In this document: piece by piece, positions 1 through 5,610 of the stretch
Position numbering within the stretch: the first letter of the stretch is position 1
Layout of the letters: each line of letters opens with the position of its first letter
Origin: an uncultured Christensenella sp.
GTDB taxonomy: Bacteria > Bacillota > Clostridia > Christensenellales > UBA1242
Assembly (NCBI GenBank): GCA_948471335.1
Contig: CAOKRZ010000019.1
Coordinates: 1-13,666, forward strand
Reading direction: 5' to 3'
Length of the DNA stretch: 13,666 bases
Position numbers and translations under genes: made by a program
The notes under the pieces: model-generated
What the model saw: the letters and a program-made list of their open reading frames with translations, nothing else
What the model was told of the DNA's origin: nothing
The model's database searches: none

Positions 1-289
1 CCTCTGTGAGCGTGCGAGCTTCAGAGAGCGCCTTTGCAATTTCGTCAGTCCATTTGCCTTGCTCTGTGATTGCTTTTTCAACTTTGGCTTTTTCGTCGTT
101 CAAATTACGAAGATATTTAAGTCTATCAGCAAATTCACGCAAAGTTTGGTCGTCACAAGTTCCGTGCATTTCCTTTCTGTAACGTGCGATGAAAGGGATT
201 GTGCATCCTTCATCCAAAAGATTGATAATGTTTTGTGAATACTCTGTTTTAAGTCCAAATTCACTTGCAAGTTGATTTACGATTTCCAT
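1..289 (-). CDS. tex: Tex family RNA-binding transcription accessory protein, N-terminal 96 codons (gene continues beyond the left edge)
   Basis: The visible 96 residues start MEIVNQLASEFGLK and contain the Tex N-terminal signatures LLDEGCTIPFIARYRKE (about residues 23-39) and LREFADRLKYLRNL. Tex proteins are cytoplasmic, usually above 700 residues, with an N-terminal helical domain, a YqgF-like nuclease fold, helix-hairpin-helix motifs and a C-terminal S1 RNA-binding domain; all but the first part lies outside the window. The ATG at 287-289 is preceded by AAGGAG with about 6 nt spacing. The start lies 13 nt inside the end of the upstream gene, in another frame, so the two are probably co-transcribed and translationally coupled. 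The assignment is confident because the N-terminal Tex block is highly conserved. Confidence 0.9.
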   Translation of the reverse strand, partial: MEIVNQLASEFGLKTEYSQNIINLLDEGCTIPFIARYRKEMHGTCDDQTLREFADRLKYLRNLNDEKAKVEKAITEQGKWTDEIAKALSEARTLTE

Positions 290-1227
290 ATTTTCTCCTT
301 TATAACTTTTTCAGCTTGTTCTTTGTATTGTGAAAGCATTTTTGTTTGCTCCTTGCTTTGCTTTCCTATGCTTGCCATAATGTTTTCGAGCGGAAAGGCT
401 TGAAAATCCCCTTCCCTGCCTTCCATTAGAATGGCTTTTTTAAGACTTTCTGGTTTTATAAGTCCACGCTCATATAAGAGGTTTGCAGTGTTTCCACGTG
501 CAAGAGCCGCTTCGCTTGCCACATCGACAACAGGACAAACGTCACTCCCAAAAGAGTAAGAAATCACTTTGTTTTCAATTGAATACAAGTTGACCGCTCC
601 TCTTCCAAGCATCATATCGCTTCGCGGAGTCAAAATAACCTTTGCGCCGTATGAAGCAATGATCTCAAGATCGTCTTTATCAATGAAATTGCAGCCGAGA
701 AGATAACATTCTCTGTCAAGAAACCCAAAGTCCTCCAAAATTCGCGCTGGCGAAAGCTTGTATCTTTGGTCAAGTAAACCGACTTCGTCAAGACTTTTGC
801 CAAAGCCAATAAAAACAGGTAGTTTCATTTTGCCGGCAAGATCGGAAATTTCTGACAGCTCCTTTTCCTCCAATTCAAGAAGTGAAGGCACAAAAAGCGC
901 AATTCTTTCACCTACAAAGTCCTTTGCTCTAAGTCCACTCACCGCTTCAAGCGGCAAAAGAAGCTTGCCATCGAGCCCAAACTCTTCAAACAGCGGCAAA
1001 ACATCAGCTGAAGGTGCAAAAACGTTCATTTCGCCTATGCCAGAACATTTGTTAAGCAAAAATGCGAAACGCGCCAGCGGCAAAAGTTCGTCAGCTGTCA
1101 GCTTTTCAAACTCTAGACACATTTCTTCGCTCTCTTCAACAGGAAGAAAAGTGTTAAGCGCCGTTCTCATAATGTCGCAAAAGCCATTTTTAAAGGCATT
1201 TTTCTCTTGTAAGCTTTCTTGCTGCAT
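277..1227 (-). CDS. Degenerate amidohydrolase-like protein (probable pseudoenzyme)
   Basis: This 316-aa protein looks like the C-terminal two thirds of the chlorohydrolase/MTA-SAH deaminase (TrzN/SsnA/MtaD-like) amidohydrolase fold. Residues 157-230 follow the family order: a SPARILEDFGFL helix, then LLGCNFIDKDDLEIIASYG where active members have AHxVHLxxxD, then TPRSDMMLGRGAV where they have the SNxKLxSG segment, then SFGSD (GTD in the family). Residues 137-146 (PVFIGFGKSL) sit where PVHIHLAE is expected. The histidines expected to bind metal are thus replaced, and no N-terminal HxH strand or beta-sandwich is present; only the late Asp (D229) remains. The C-terminus is a charged helix. The ATG at 1225-1227 has AAGGAG upstream and a promoter in the short divergent region shared with dinB. 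The 3' end overlaps the tex start by 13 nt. Loss of ligands is visible; a non-catalytic or regulatory role is inferred. Confidence 0.6.
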   Translation of the reverse strand: MQQESLQEKNAFKNGFCDIMRTALNTFLPVEESEEMCLEFEKLTADELLPLARFAFLLNKCSGIGEMNVFAPSADVLPLFEEFGLDGKLLLPLEAVSGLRAKDFVGERIALFVPSLLELEEKELSEISDLAGKMKLPVFIGFGKSLDEVGLLDQRYKLSPARILEDFGFLDRECYLLGCNFIDKDDLEIIASYGAKVILTPRSDMMLGRGAVNLYSIENKVISYSFGSDVCPVVDVASEAALARGNTANLLYERGLIKPESLKKAILMEGREGDFQAFPLENIMASIGKQSKEQTKMLSQYKEQAEKVIKEKIWKS

Positions 1228-1247
1228 ATTTCTCCTTGATTAGCCCA

Positions 1248-1277
1248 ATTATACAATAAAAGGGAGGCTTAAGGCAA
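1248..1277 (-). promoter_or_regulatory. Promoter of the amidohydrolase-like/tex operon
   Basis: On the minus strand TTGCCT (1277-1272) and a perfect TATAAT (1253-1248) are separated by 18 nt. Transcription would begin near 1241, giving a short leader that still holds the AAGGAG site. It lies in the 50-nt gap between divergent genes and overlaps the dinB ribosome binding site. A possible dinB -10 (TATACA, 1250-1255) on the other strand has no convincing -35, so the dinB promoter is not assigned. Confidence 0.6.
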
Positions 1278-2471
1278 ATGAAAGAGCGGACAATTTTGCA
1301 TTCTGATGTAAATAATTTTTTTGCCTCTGTTGAAAGCTCCACTCGCCCCGAACTTAAAGATAAACCGGTTGCGGTGACAGGAAATCCGAAAAAAAGGACA
1401 GGCATCATTCTTGCAAAGAATGAAATTGCAAAAAAATATGGTGTAAAGACGGGACAAGCCATATGGGAAGCCAAAAATCTATGCCCTGATCTTGTCTGTC
1501 TGCCACCTCATTATGACCTTTATGAGCAGATCAGTGAGCGTCTTCACAACCTCTATCTTTCTTACACAAACTTTGTTGAGCCACTTGGGCTTGACGAATG
1601 CTGGCTTGATGTGACAGACAGTTTGAAATATTTAGGCAAAAGCGGAAAAGAAATTGCAAATGAGATCCGTGACAAAGTTAAGGCAGAACTTGGCATCACG
1701 GTTTCTGTTGGAGTTAGTTTTTCAAAAATCTTTGCAAAGCTTGGCTCTGACATGAAAAAGCCAGACGCGACCACAGAAATCCCCCTGTCAAAATTCAAGG
1801 ATATGACATATCCATTGCCTCTCAACTCAATTGTAGGGATTGGTCACCGACTTGAGAAAAAGTTTACCAAAATGAACGTTCAAACCATAGGAGATTTTGT
1901 CAAACTTAGTGATGAATTTTTGCAAAACTTTATGGGAAAAACAGGCGTCGAACTTAAAGGAAAGCTGACAAACACGTTTGAGGAAAATGTTCTTGACTAC
2001 TATTCTCTTCCCCCTCCCAAAAGCATTGGAAATGGCACGACAACGATACAAGATATAATAAAAAGAGAGGACATCAAAAAGACAATTTTCTTTCTTGCCG
2101 AAAAGGTTTCAGCGCGCATGATCAAACACAAAGTGCTTGCCGGGACGCTGAGCGTGACACTTAAAACAAACAAGCTTCAGCGCCTTGCAAAGGCATCAAA
2201 AATACACCCTACACAAAGCATAAACGACCTTGCAAATGAAGCAATGAATATTGTCGACAAGTTATATAAATATAACGTTCCTATCCGAGCTATAAGGCTT
2301 AGAGCATCTTCTCTTACTTCCTCAAACGCAAAGCAGTTGTCTATTTTTGAAAGTGAAAAAGACGTTTCAAAACCTCTTGTTGAAATAAACAAAAAGTACG
2401 GGAAAATTTTTCTTGCAAGTGACTCAGCGTCATTCTTAAACACAGCAAAACATTCACAAGAAGAAGACTAA
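1278..2471 (+). CDS. dinB: DNA polymerase IV / Y-family translesion polymerase
   Basis: This 397-aa cytoplasmic enzyme copies damaged DNA with low fidelity. The palm starts with LHSDVNNFFASVE, giving catalytic D10 and steric-gate F15. The second catalytic block is GLDECWLDVT with D106 and E107 (usually SIDEAFLDVT). VSVGVSFSKIFAKLGSDMKKP (143-162 region) is the conserved fingers/palm helix segment, and a helix-hairpin-helix-like VGIGHRLEKKF lies at 186-196. The little-finger domain follows, and QLSIFE at 353-358 fits the beta-clamp binding consensus QL(S/D)LF, so replisome recruitment is likely. Length is normal. The ATG at 1278 has GGGAGG at 1262-1267, spacing 10. It is divergent from the amidohydrolase-like gene and convergent with trxB. 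I saw no clear LexA/SOS box in the 50-nt upstream gap, so SOS control is not supported here. Confidence 0.93.
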   Translation: MKERTILHSDVNNFFASVESSTRPELKDKPVAVTGNPKKRTGIILAKNEIAKKYGVKTGQAIWEAKNLCPDLVCLPPHYDLYEQISERLHNLYLSYTNFVEPLGLDECWLDVTDSLKYLGKSGKEIANEIRDKVKAELGITVSVGVSFSKIFAKLGSDMKKPDATTEIPLSKFKDMTYPLPLNSIVGIGHRLEKKFTKMNVQTIGDFVKLSDEFLQNFMGKTGVELKGKLTNTFEENVLDYYSLPPPKSIGNGTTTIQDIIKREDIKKTIFFLAEKVSARMIKHKVLAGTLSVTLKTNKLQRLAKASKIHPTQSINDLANEAMNIVDKLYKYNVPIRAIRLRASSLTSSNAKQLSIFESEKDVSKPLVEINKKYGKIFLASDSASFLNTAKHSQEED

Positions 2472-2477
2472 AAAAAG

Positions 2478-2503
2478 TCCGCTTACAAAGAAGCGGATTT
2501 TTT
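2478..2503. terminator. Bidirectional intrinsic terminator between dinB and trxB
   Basis: TCCGCTT (2478-2484) pairs perfectly with AAGCGGA (2491-2497) across a 6-nt loop. The + strand run TTTTTT (2498-2503) ends dinB. The A-run at 2471-2476 supplies the U-tract for trxB in the other direction. The structure overlaps the trxB stop codon (2502-2504) and begins 6 nt after the dinB stop, so the convergent genes share one compact terminator. Confidence 0.85.
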
Positions 2504-3416
2504 AAACCAAATTTCGATCGAAAAGCAAAGCGTGTTTCATTGCTTCAGTCCCAGCCACAGCGCCGTCGCCGACAGCTGTTGCGATCTGACGAATTGAGCC
2601 TTCTCGCACATCCCCACAGACAAACACCCCTTTGCATGAAGTATGCATATCTTTATCGCATTTTATATACCCTTTTTCATTCAGCTCAAGTTGCCCTTTA
2701 AGCATTGAAGTGTCAGGACTTCTTCCAATTGCAACAAACACCGCATCAACCTCAAGTGATTCTTGCTTTCCCTGATAAGTATACACCAAACTTTCAACGT
2801 GATCTTTGCCGTCAATCTTTTCAGCTTTTGCGCCTCTAAGCAGGCAAACATTTGCTTTATCATCAAACTCATTCTCTGCATAATTATGCAAAGTAAGTTT
2901 TTCATTTGTCAGCACAAAAACTTTCTCACAAAGCCCTGAAAGATAGATTGCATCTGAAAAGGCAGAGTCACCAGAGCCAACGACTGCAACCCTCTTATCT
3001 TTGAAAAAGTTGCCGTCACAAATGGCACAATAGCTTACGCCTTTGCCCTTAAACTTCATTTCTCCGTCAATTTCAAGATTGCGTGTGTGAGAGCCAAGCG
3101 CGATAACCACACTTTTCCCCTCATAAGTATGCTTATTGCATATCACTTTCTTCACTCTGCCAGCAAAGTCAACACTAAGCGCTTCTTCAAAAGCAAATTC
3201 AACGCCAAGCTTATTTGCATGTTTGAAAAACTTTTCAGAAAGTTCAAAGCCGTCAATACTTTCAAAGCCCGTATAATTCTCTATATTGCCAATAAGTGCC
3301 ACCTGTCCGCCTGGCATAAATTTCTCTATTACAAGCACTTTTTTGTTCGCTCTTCTTGCGTAGATTGCGCTTGTGATCCCTCCAGGCCCGCCACCGACAA
3401 CAATCACATCATACAT
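2502..3416 (-). CDS. trxB: Thioredoxin reductase-like flavoprotein with an altered NAD(P)H site
   Basis: This 304-aa low-molecular-weight thioredoxin reductase family protein would pass electrons through FAD and a redox disulfide, normally to thioredoxin. The FAD Rossmann motif GGGPGG is at 8-13, the redox pair CAIC at C130/C133, a second nucleotide-binding motif GSGDSA at 147-152, and the FAD-closing segment CGDVREGSIRQIATAVGDGA at about 267-286. Where NADPH-dependent enzymes have HRRxxxR, this protein reads VFVLTNEKLTLHNY (about 166-179), so the arginines that hold the 2'-phosphate are missing. The protein may use NADH or another donor, as in clostridial-type members known to diverge at this site; the donor is inference. 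The ATG at 3414-3416 has AGGAG 7 nt upstream. It is monocistronic here; no thioredoxin gene is adjacent. Confidence 0.88.
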   Translation of the reverse strand: MYDVIVVGGGPGGITSAIYARRANKKVLVIEKFMPGGQVALIGNIENYTGFESIDGFELSEKFFKHANKLGVEFAFEEALSVDFAGRVKKVICNKHTYEGKSVVIALGSHTRNLEIDGEMKFKGKGVSYCAICDGNFFKDKRVAVVGSGDSAFSDAIYLSGLCEKVFVLTNEKLTLHNYAENEFDDKANVCLLRGAKAEKIDGKDHVESLVYTYQGKQESLEVDAVFVAIGRSPDTSMLKGQLELNEKGYIKCDKDMHTSCKGVFVCGDVREGSIRQIATAVGDGAVAGTEAMKHALLFDRNLV

Positions 3417-3440
3417 ATTTTTTCTCCTCTTTACCCTTGT

Positions 3441-3468
3441 AGTATATCACAAAACAAAGCTTTTACAA
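3441..3468 (-). promoter_or_regulatory. Promoter of trxB
   Basis: On the minus strand TTGTAA (3468-3463), a 16-nt spacer and TATACT (3446-3441) form a sigma-A-like promoter with an extended -10 TGA immediately before TATACT. It sits about 25-50 nt upstream of the trxB start. The block TTTTGTGATAT around the -10 recurs in the promoter at 5229-5257. Confidence 0.55.
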
Positions 3469-3493
3469 AGCACTTTAGTGAATTTTGGAAAAT

Positions 3494-3509
3494 GTTATCT
3501 TTTGATAAC
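3494..3509. repeat. Perfect inverted repeat upstream of the trxB promoter
   Basis: GTTATC and GATAAC are separated by TTTT, giving a 6-bp dyad. It lies about 25 nt upstream of the trxB -35 and just outside the rpsI terminator. It could be an operator half-site pair or a chance AT-rich hairpin; nothing in the sequence decides this. Confidence 0.3.
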
Positions 3510-3520
3510 TTTTATAAAGC

Positions 3521-3552
3521 AAAATAAAAGGATTTGAGCGACAAATCCTTTT
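3521..3552 (-). terminator. Intrinsic terminator of the rplM-rpsI operon
   Basis: An 11-bp perfect stem, AAAAGGATTTG (3526-3536) with CAAATCCTTTT (3542-3552), closes on a 5-nt loop. On the minus strand it is followed by a TTTTATTTT tract. It begins 8 nt after the rpsI stop codon. Confidence 0.85.
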
Positions 3553-3560
3553 GAAAAATA

Positions 3561-3971
3561 TTAACGTTTTGAGAACTGAGAAGCTTTTCTTGCTTTCTTG
3601 AGACCGTATTTCTTTCTTTCTTTCATTCTTGGGTCACGAGTGAGGAAACCAGCGTCTTTAAGTTCTTTTTTATAAGTTTCGCTAACCTTAACGAGAGCTC
3701 TTGCAATGCCGTGGCAAATTGCGCCAGCTTGACCTGCAATTCCGCCTCCAACAACTCTTACAGTGATATCAAATTTATCAGCTGTGCCAGTAAGTTCGAG
3801 TGGTTGACGAGCGATCAAAATGAGAGCATCCATTTGAAGATATTCACCCATATCTCTGCCGTTAACTGTGATTTTACCCTTTCCAGGAACAAGTCTAACT
3901 CTTGCGATAGACTTTTTTCTTCTTCCAGTTGAAATGATTTGACTTGGTTGTTTAGTTTTCTTATCTGCCAT
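3561..3971 (-). CDS. rpsI: 30S ribosomal protein S9 (uS9)
   Basis: The 136-aa protein has the S9 core: STGRRKKSIARVRLVPGKG (14-32), GGGIAGQAGAICHGIARAL (mid-protein) and the basic tail ending in FSKR, whose last Arg reaches the P-site tRNA in bacterial ribosomes. The length is slightly above the usual 130 because of a short lysine-rich N-terminal extension. The start overlaps the rplM stop by one base (TAATG), with AAAGGAG about 10 nt upstream inside rplM, so translation is coupled. It is the second and last gene of the operon, before a strong terminator. Confidence 0.97.
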   Translation of the reverse strand: MADKKTKQPSQIISTGRRKKSIARVRLVPGKGKITVNGRDMGEYLQMDALILIARQPLELTGTADKFDITVRVVGGGIAGQAGAICHGIARALVKVSETYKKELKDAGFLTRDPRMKERKKYGLKKARKASQFSKR

Positions 3972-4414
3972 TAGTTTCTTGCTCCTTTAATCTCAATTTT
4001 TTCAGGTTTTTGTGCCTGATGAGCATGGTTTTCATCCTTATAAACATGAAGTCTTGTGATTTGCTTTCTTCCAAGAGATGTTTTTGGAAGCATGCCTTTC
4101 ACTGCGTGCATAACTGCCTTTGGAGAGTTCTTGCTCATAAGTGTTCCATAATCGATTTCTTTAAGTCCACCAATGTAACCAGTGTGCCAACGCATCTTCT
4201 TATCTGTTGTCTTTTTGCCAGTCAAAGCAATCTTGTCTGAGTTAAGAACGATCACGAAATCACCTGTATCAACATGAGGTGTAAAAATTGGCTTATTTTT
4301 GCCAGTAAGTATGTCAGCAACTTGACTTGCCACTCTTCCAAGTGGAACATTTGTTGCATCTACAACGAACCATTTTCTTTCAACGTCCGCTTGTTTTGCC
4401 ATAAAAGTTTTCAT
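3971..4414 (-). CDS. rplM: 50S ribosomal protein L13 (uL13)
   Basis: The 147-aa protein begins MKTFMAKQADVERKWFVVDA and contains LGRVASQVADILTGKNKP, HVDTGDFVIVLNSDKI, HTGYIGGLK and VKGMLPKTSLGRKQ, the standard uL13 blocks. It is an early-assembly 23S rRNA-binding protein of the large subunit. The ATG at 4412-4414 has GGAGG with 6 nt spacing; the alternative internal Met5 has no comparable site. It is first in the rplM-rpsI operon, the normal bacterial order, and is preceded by a structured leader and a near-consensus promoter. Confidence 0.98.
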   Translation of the reverse strand: MKTFMAKQADVERKWFVVDATNVPLGRVASQVADILTGKNKPIFTPHVDTGDFVIVLNSDKIALTGKKTTDKKMRWHTGYIGGLKEIDYGTLMSKNSPKAVMHAVKGMLPKTSLGRKQITRLHVYKDENHAHQAQKPEKIEIKGARN

Positions 4415-4507
4415 TTAATTCCTCCGAAATTTTCCCTTAAATCATTTTAAGAAGGCATTTATCCGCGGGGCTAGTGCAAACAAAAAACCGCCTTAAAAGT
4501 TAAGACG
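4415..4507 (-). promoter_or_regulatory. Structured 5' leader of rplM (candidate L13 leader)
   Basis: The predicted transcript starts at about 4507-4506. Its first bases form a hairpin, CGTCTTAA (4507-4500) with TTAAGGCG (4496-4489), one G-U pair, 3-nt loop, followed by G and TTTTTT (4487-4482), which is terminator-like. A GC-rich block containing CCCCGCGGATAAATGCC follows, then a 6-bp hairpin at 4451-4436 (CTTAAA/TTTAAG) just before the GGAGG site. The segment TTTTAAGGC in the first hairpin can instead pair with the downstream GCC...TTAAAA segment, allowing two exclusive folds. Autoregulatory L13 leaders are known in Firmicutes; membership of that RNA family is inferred, not tested. Confidence 0.45.
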
Positions 4508-4512
4508 ATATT

Positions 4513-4541
4513 ATTTTATATATTTATCCCCATATTGTCAA
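4513..4541 (-). promoter_or_regulatory. Promoter of rplM-rpsI
   Basis: Perfect TTGACA (4541-4536), a 17-nt spacer and TAAAAT (4518-4513) on the minus strand. This is the strongest leftward promoter in the window, as expected for ribosomal protein genes. It begins about 30 nt after the stop of the upstream hypothetical gene, with no convincing terminator between, so some read-through is possible. Confidence 0.85.
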
Positions 4542-4571
4542 GCATTTTTCACGAGAATTTCAAAAAAAGTA

Positions 4572-5204
4572 TCAGCTTGCCACTCTTTCTAAGTTATTTT
4601 GAACGGTTCTTATGTTGCAGACTGACTTTTCCACGCTCATAGCAGCAAGATTGTTTGAAAAGTTTGTCAAAAAGCTTATGTAATCGTCTGCGTTTTTTTG
4701 CCAATCAAGGCTTAGTGCTTCAATTGCCTTCAGGGCAAGCTCTTCGGCAACCCCGTTGTCTTTGGCAAACTTTTTGGCATAGTTTTGTGGTGCATAAACC
4801 CCCTCTTTCACCCCTTCAAATGAGGCTGAATTTCTTGCCAAAATTTCGCGATTATCTTTAAGGTTTTCTTCCTTCAAAGCCACCTTTCTATAGTCATAAT
4901 TACGGCCATTTTCAAGTGCTTTTTCGGCCACGAACGCATGCACAAGTTCAAGCTTTTCAAGGCTGCTTTTACCTTGATTAAGAATCGCTTCAATGCCATC
5001 TGAAAGCTTCAAATTGTCTCTTTTTGAGCCACAAAGACCTTCTTTATATATAGAAGAAATGTATGACAAAACAACCTCTTTGCCAAGAGGCTCTCTTTTT
5101 TCAATCTTGCACAGTTTGCGGTCAAGCCCACAAACAAGAGCAGCAACCTGCCCTTCATCCAATTTCATGCCCATTTCTTTAGCTGTTTTAACAAAATCTT
5201 GCAT
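4572..5204 (-). CDS. Hypothetical soluble helical protein, 210 aa
   Basis: I do not recognise the family. The protein is predicted soluble: no signal peptide or membrane segment, many Lys/Glu/Leu/Ala residues and a largely helical pattern. Residues 85-100 (LELVHAFVAEKALENG) and 154-165 look like amphipathic helices. Four Cys (25, 32, 58, 196) are scattered without a metal-binding pattern. The ATG at 5202-5204 has AAGGAG 6 nt upstream, so the N-terminus is well supported. It is transcribed alone from a promoter at 5229-5257, toward rplM, and ends in TGA. A T7 run follows the stop but I see no stem before it. That it is a real gene is likely from the ribosome binding site, the promoter and an uninterrupted 210 codons; its role is unknown. 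Confidence 0.8.
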   Translation of the reverse strand: MQDFVKTAKEMGMKLDEGQVAALVCGLDRKLCKIEKREPLGKEVVLSYISSIYKEGLCGSKRDNLKLSDGIEAILNQGKSSLEKLELVHAFVAEKALENGRNYDYRKVALKEENLKDNREILARNSASFEGVKEGVYAPQNYAKKFAKDNGVAEELALKAIEALSLDWQKNADDYISFLTNFSNNLAAMSVEKSVCNIRTVQNNLERVAS

Positions 5205-5228
5205 ACTTTTCTCCTTGTCGGTGATTTA

Positions 5229-5257
5229 ATAATATCACAAAATTTTGCATAAACCAA
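5229..5257 (-). promoter_or_regulatory. Promoter of the 210-aa hypothetical gene
   Basis: On the minus strand TTGGTT (5257-5252), a 17-nt spacer and TATTAT (5234-5229), with the extended -10 bases TGA directly before TATTAT. An imperfect dyad GTGAT/ATCAC (5221-5225 and 5234-5238) overlaps the -10. The TTTTGTGATAT block is identical to one in the trxB promoter. Confidence 0.5.
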
Positions 5258-5287
5258 ACAATTTCTGCATAAATATACAAAAATTTT

Positions 5288-5320
5288 AAAAAAATTTCTT
5301 CGCTGATATTTGTGAAGAAA
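5288..5320 (-). terminator. Leftward hairpin plus T-tract in the divergent intergenic region
   Basis: TTTCTTCGC (5295-5303) pairs with GTGAAGAAA (5312-5320), with one G-U pair and an 8-nt loop. On the minus strand it is followed by seven T (5294-5288), the form of an intrinsic terminator. No gene is known to end here on that strand, so it may block leftward antisense transcripts from the rightward operon. It could also be an operator dyad between the two divergent promoters. Confidence 0.4.
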
Positions 5321-5343
5321 ATTGAAATTTTTGTTTAATTTTG

Positions 5344-5372
5344 TTGACTTAGTTATTTATATATTATATAAT
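5344..5372 (+). promoter_or_regulatory. Promoter of the surface-protein unit
   Basis: TTGACT (5344-5349), a 17-nt spacer and a perfect TATAAT (5367-5372) in an AT-rich stretch. Transcription would start near 5379, about 230 nt upstream of the first long gene, leaving a leader that holds a possible small ORF. It is the only strong rightward promoter seen before the 387-aa and 1508-aa genes. Confidence 0.75.
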
Positions 5373-5429
5373 ATATTCGTCAGGTGGAAATCTTGACACA
5401 TCTTATTATAAATTCCAAAGGTGGTTCTT

Positions 5430-5570
5430 ATGGCAAACAATAATTTTGTTTTCGCCTTGAATTGTCCATTTGTTTCTTTTGACTGCAACGCAAACAACGT
5501 TCTCGCAGGAAATTACATAAATTTAATCACACAAGCATCAGCTTACACATATATAAAAATTTTGAAGTAA
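5430..5570 (+). CDS. Possible small protein, 46 aa, unknown
   Basis: An ATG at 5430 opens 46 codons to TAA at 5568-5570. AGGTGG (5419-5424) lies 5 nt upstream, and AGGTG is also the apparent ribosome binding site of the following 387-aa gene. The peptide starts MANNNFVFALNCPFVSFDC and continues with Asn-rich and hydrophobic residues; it has two Cys (12, 19), no clear signal peptide and no membrane helix of full length. It lies inside the leader of the surface-protein operon, so it may be a real small protein, a leader peptide, or a chance ORF. I do not recognise it. Confidence 0.35.
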   Translation: MANNNFVFALNCPFVSFDCNANNVLAGNYINLITQASAYTYIKILK

Positions 5571-5610
5571 AAAGCAATATTGTTCTCTGCTTTAAAAGTA
5601 GGTGCACGCC

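Noticed and set aside
758..1243. 161-codon open frame on the + strand opposite the amidohydrolase-like gene
   Set aside because: It is Ser/Pro/Lys-rich low-complexity sequence antisense to a gene with a good promoter, ribosome binding site and family similarity; no start signal of its own.
1228..1277. LexA-type SOS operator before dinB
   Set aside because: No GAAC/GTTC dyad resembling the Gram-positive consensus was seen in the 50-nt divergent gap.
3087..3527. 146-codon open frame on the + strand opposite trxB
   Set aside because: It is the antisense shadow of a well-conserved trxB and extends into the trxB promoter and terminator-rich gap; the peptide has no family likeness.
5393..5421. 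TTGACA at 5393-5398 as a second promoter upstream of the surface genes
   Set aside because: The nearest TATTAT is only 5 nt away and nothing resembling a -10 occurs at 16-19 nt spacing.
5602..5610. Upstream in-frame GTG at 5602 as the start of the 387-aa membrane protein
   Set aside because: This GTG is part of AGGTG (5600-5604), which is correctly spaced for the GTG at 5611; no ribosome binding site lies at the right distance before 5602.
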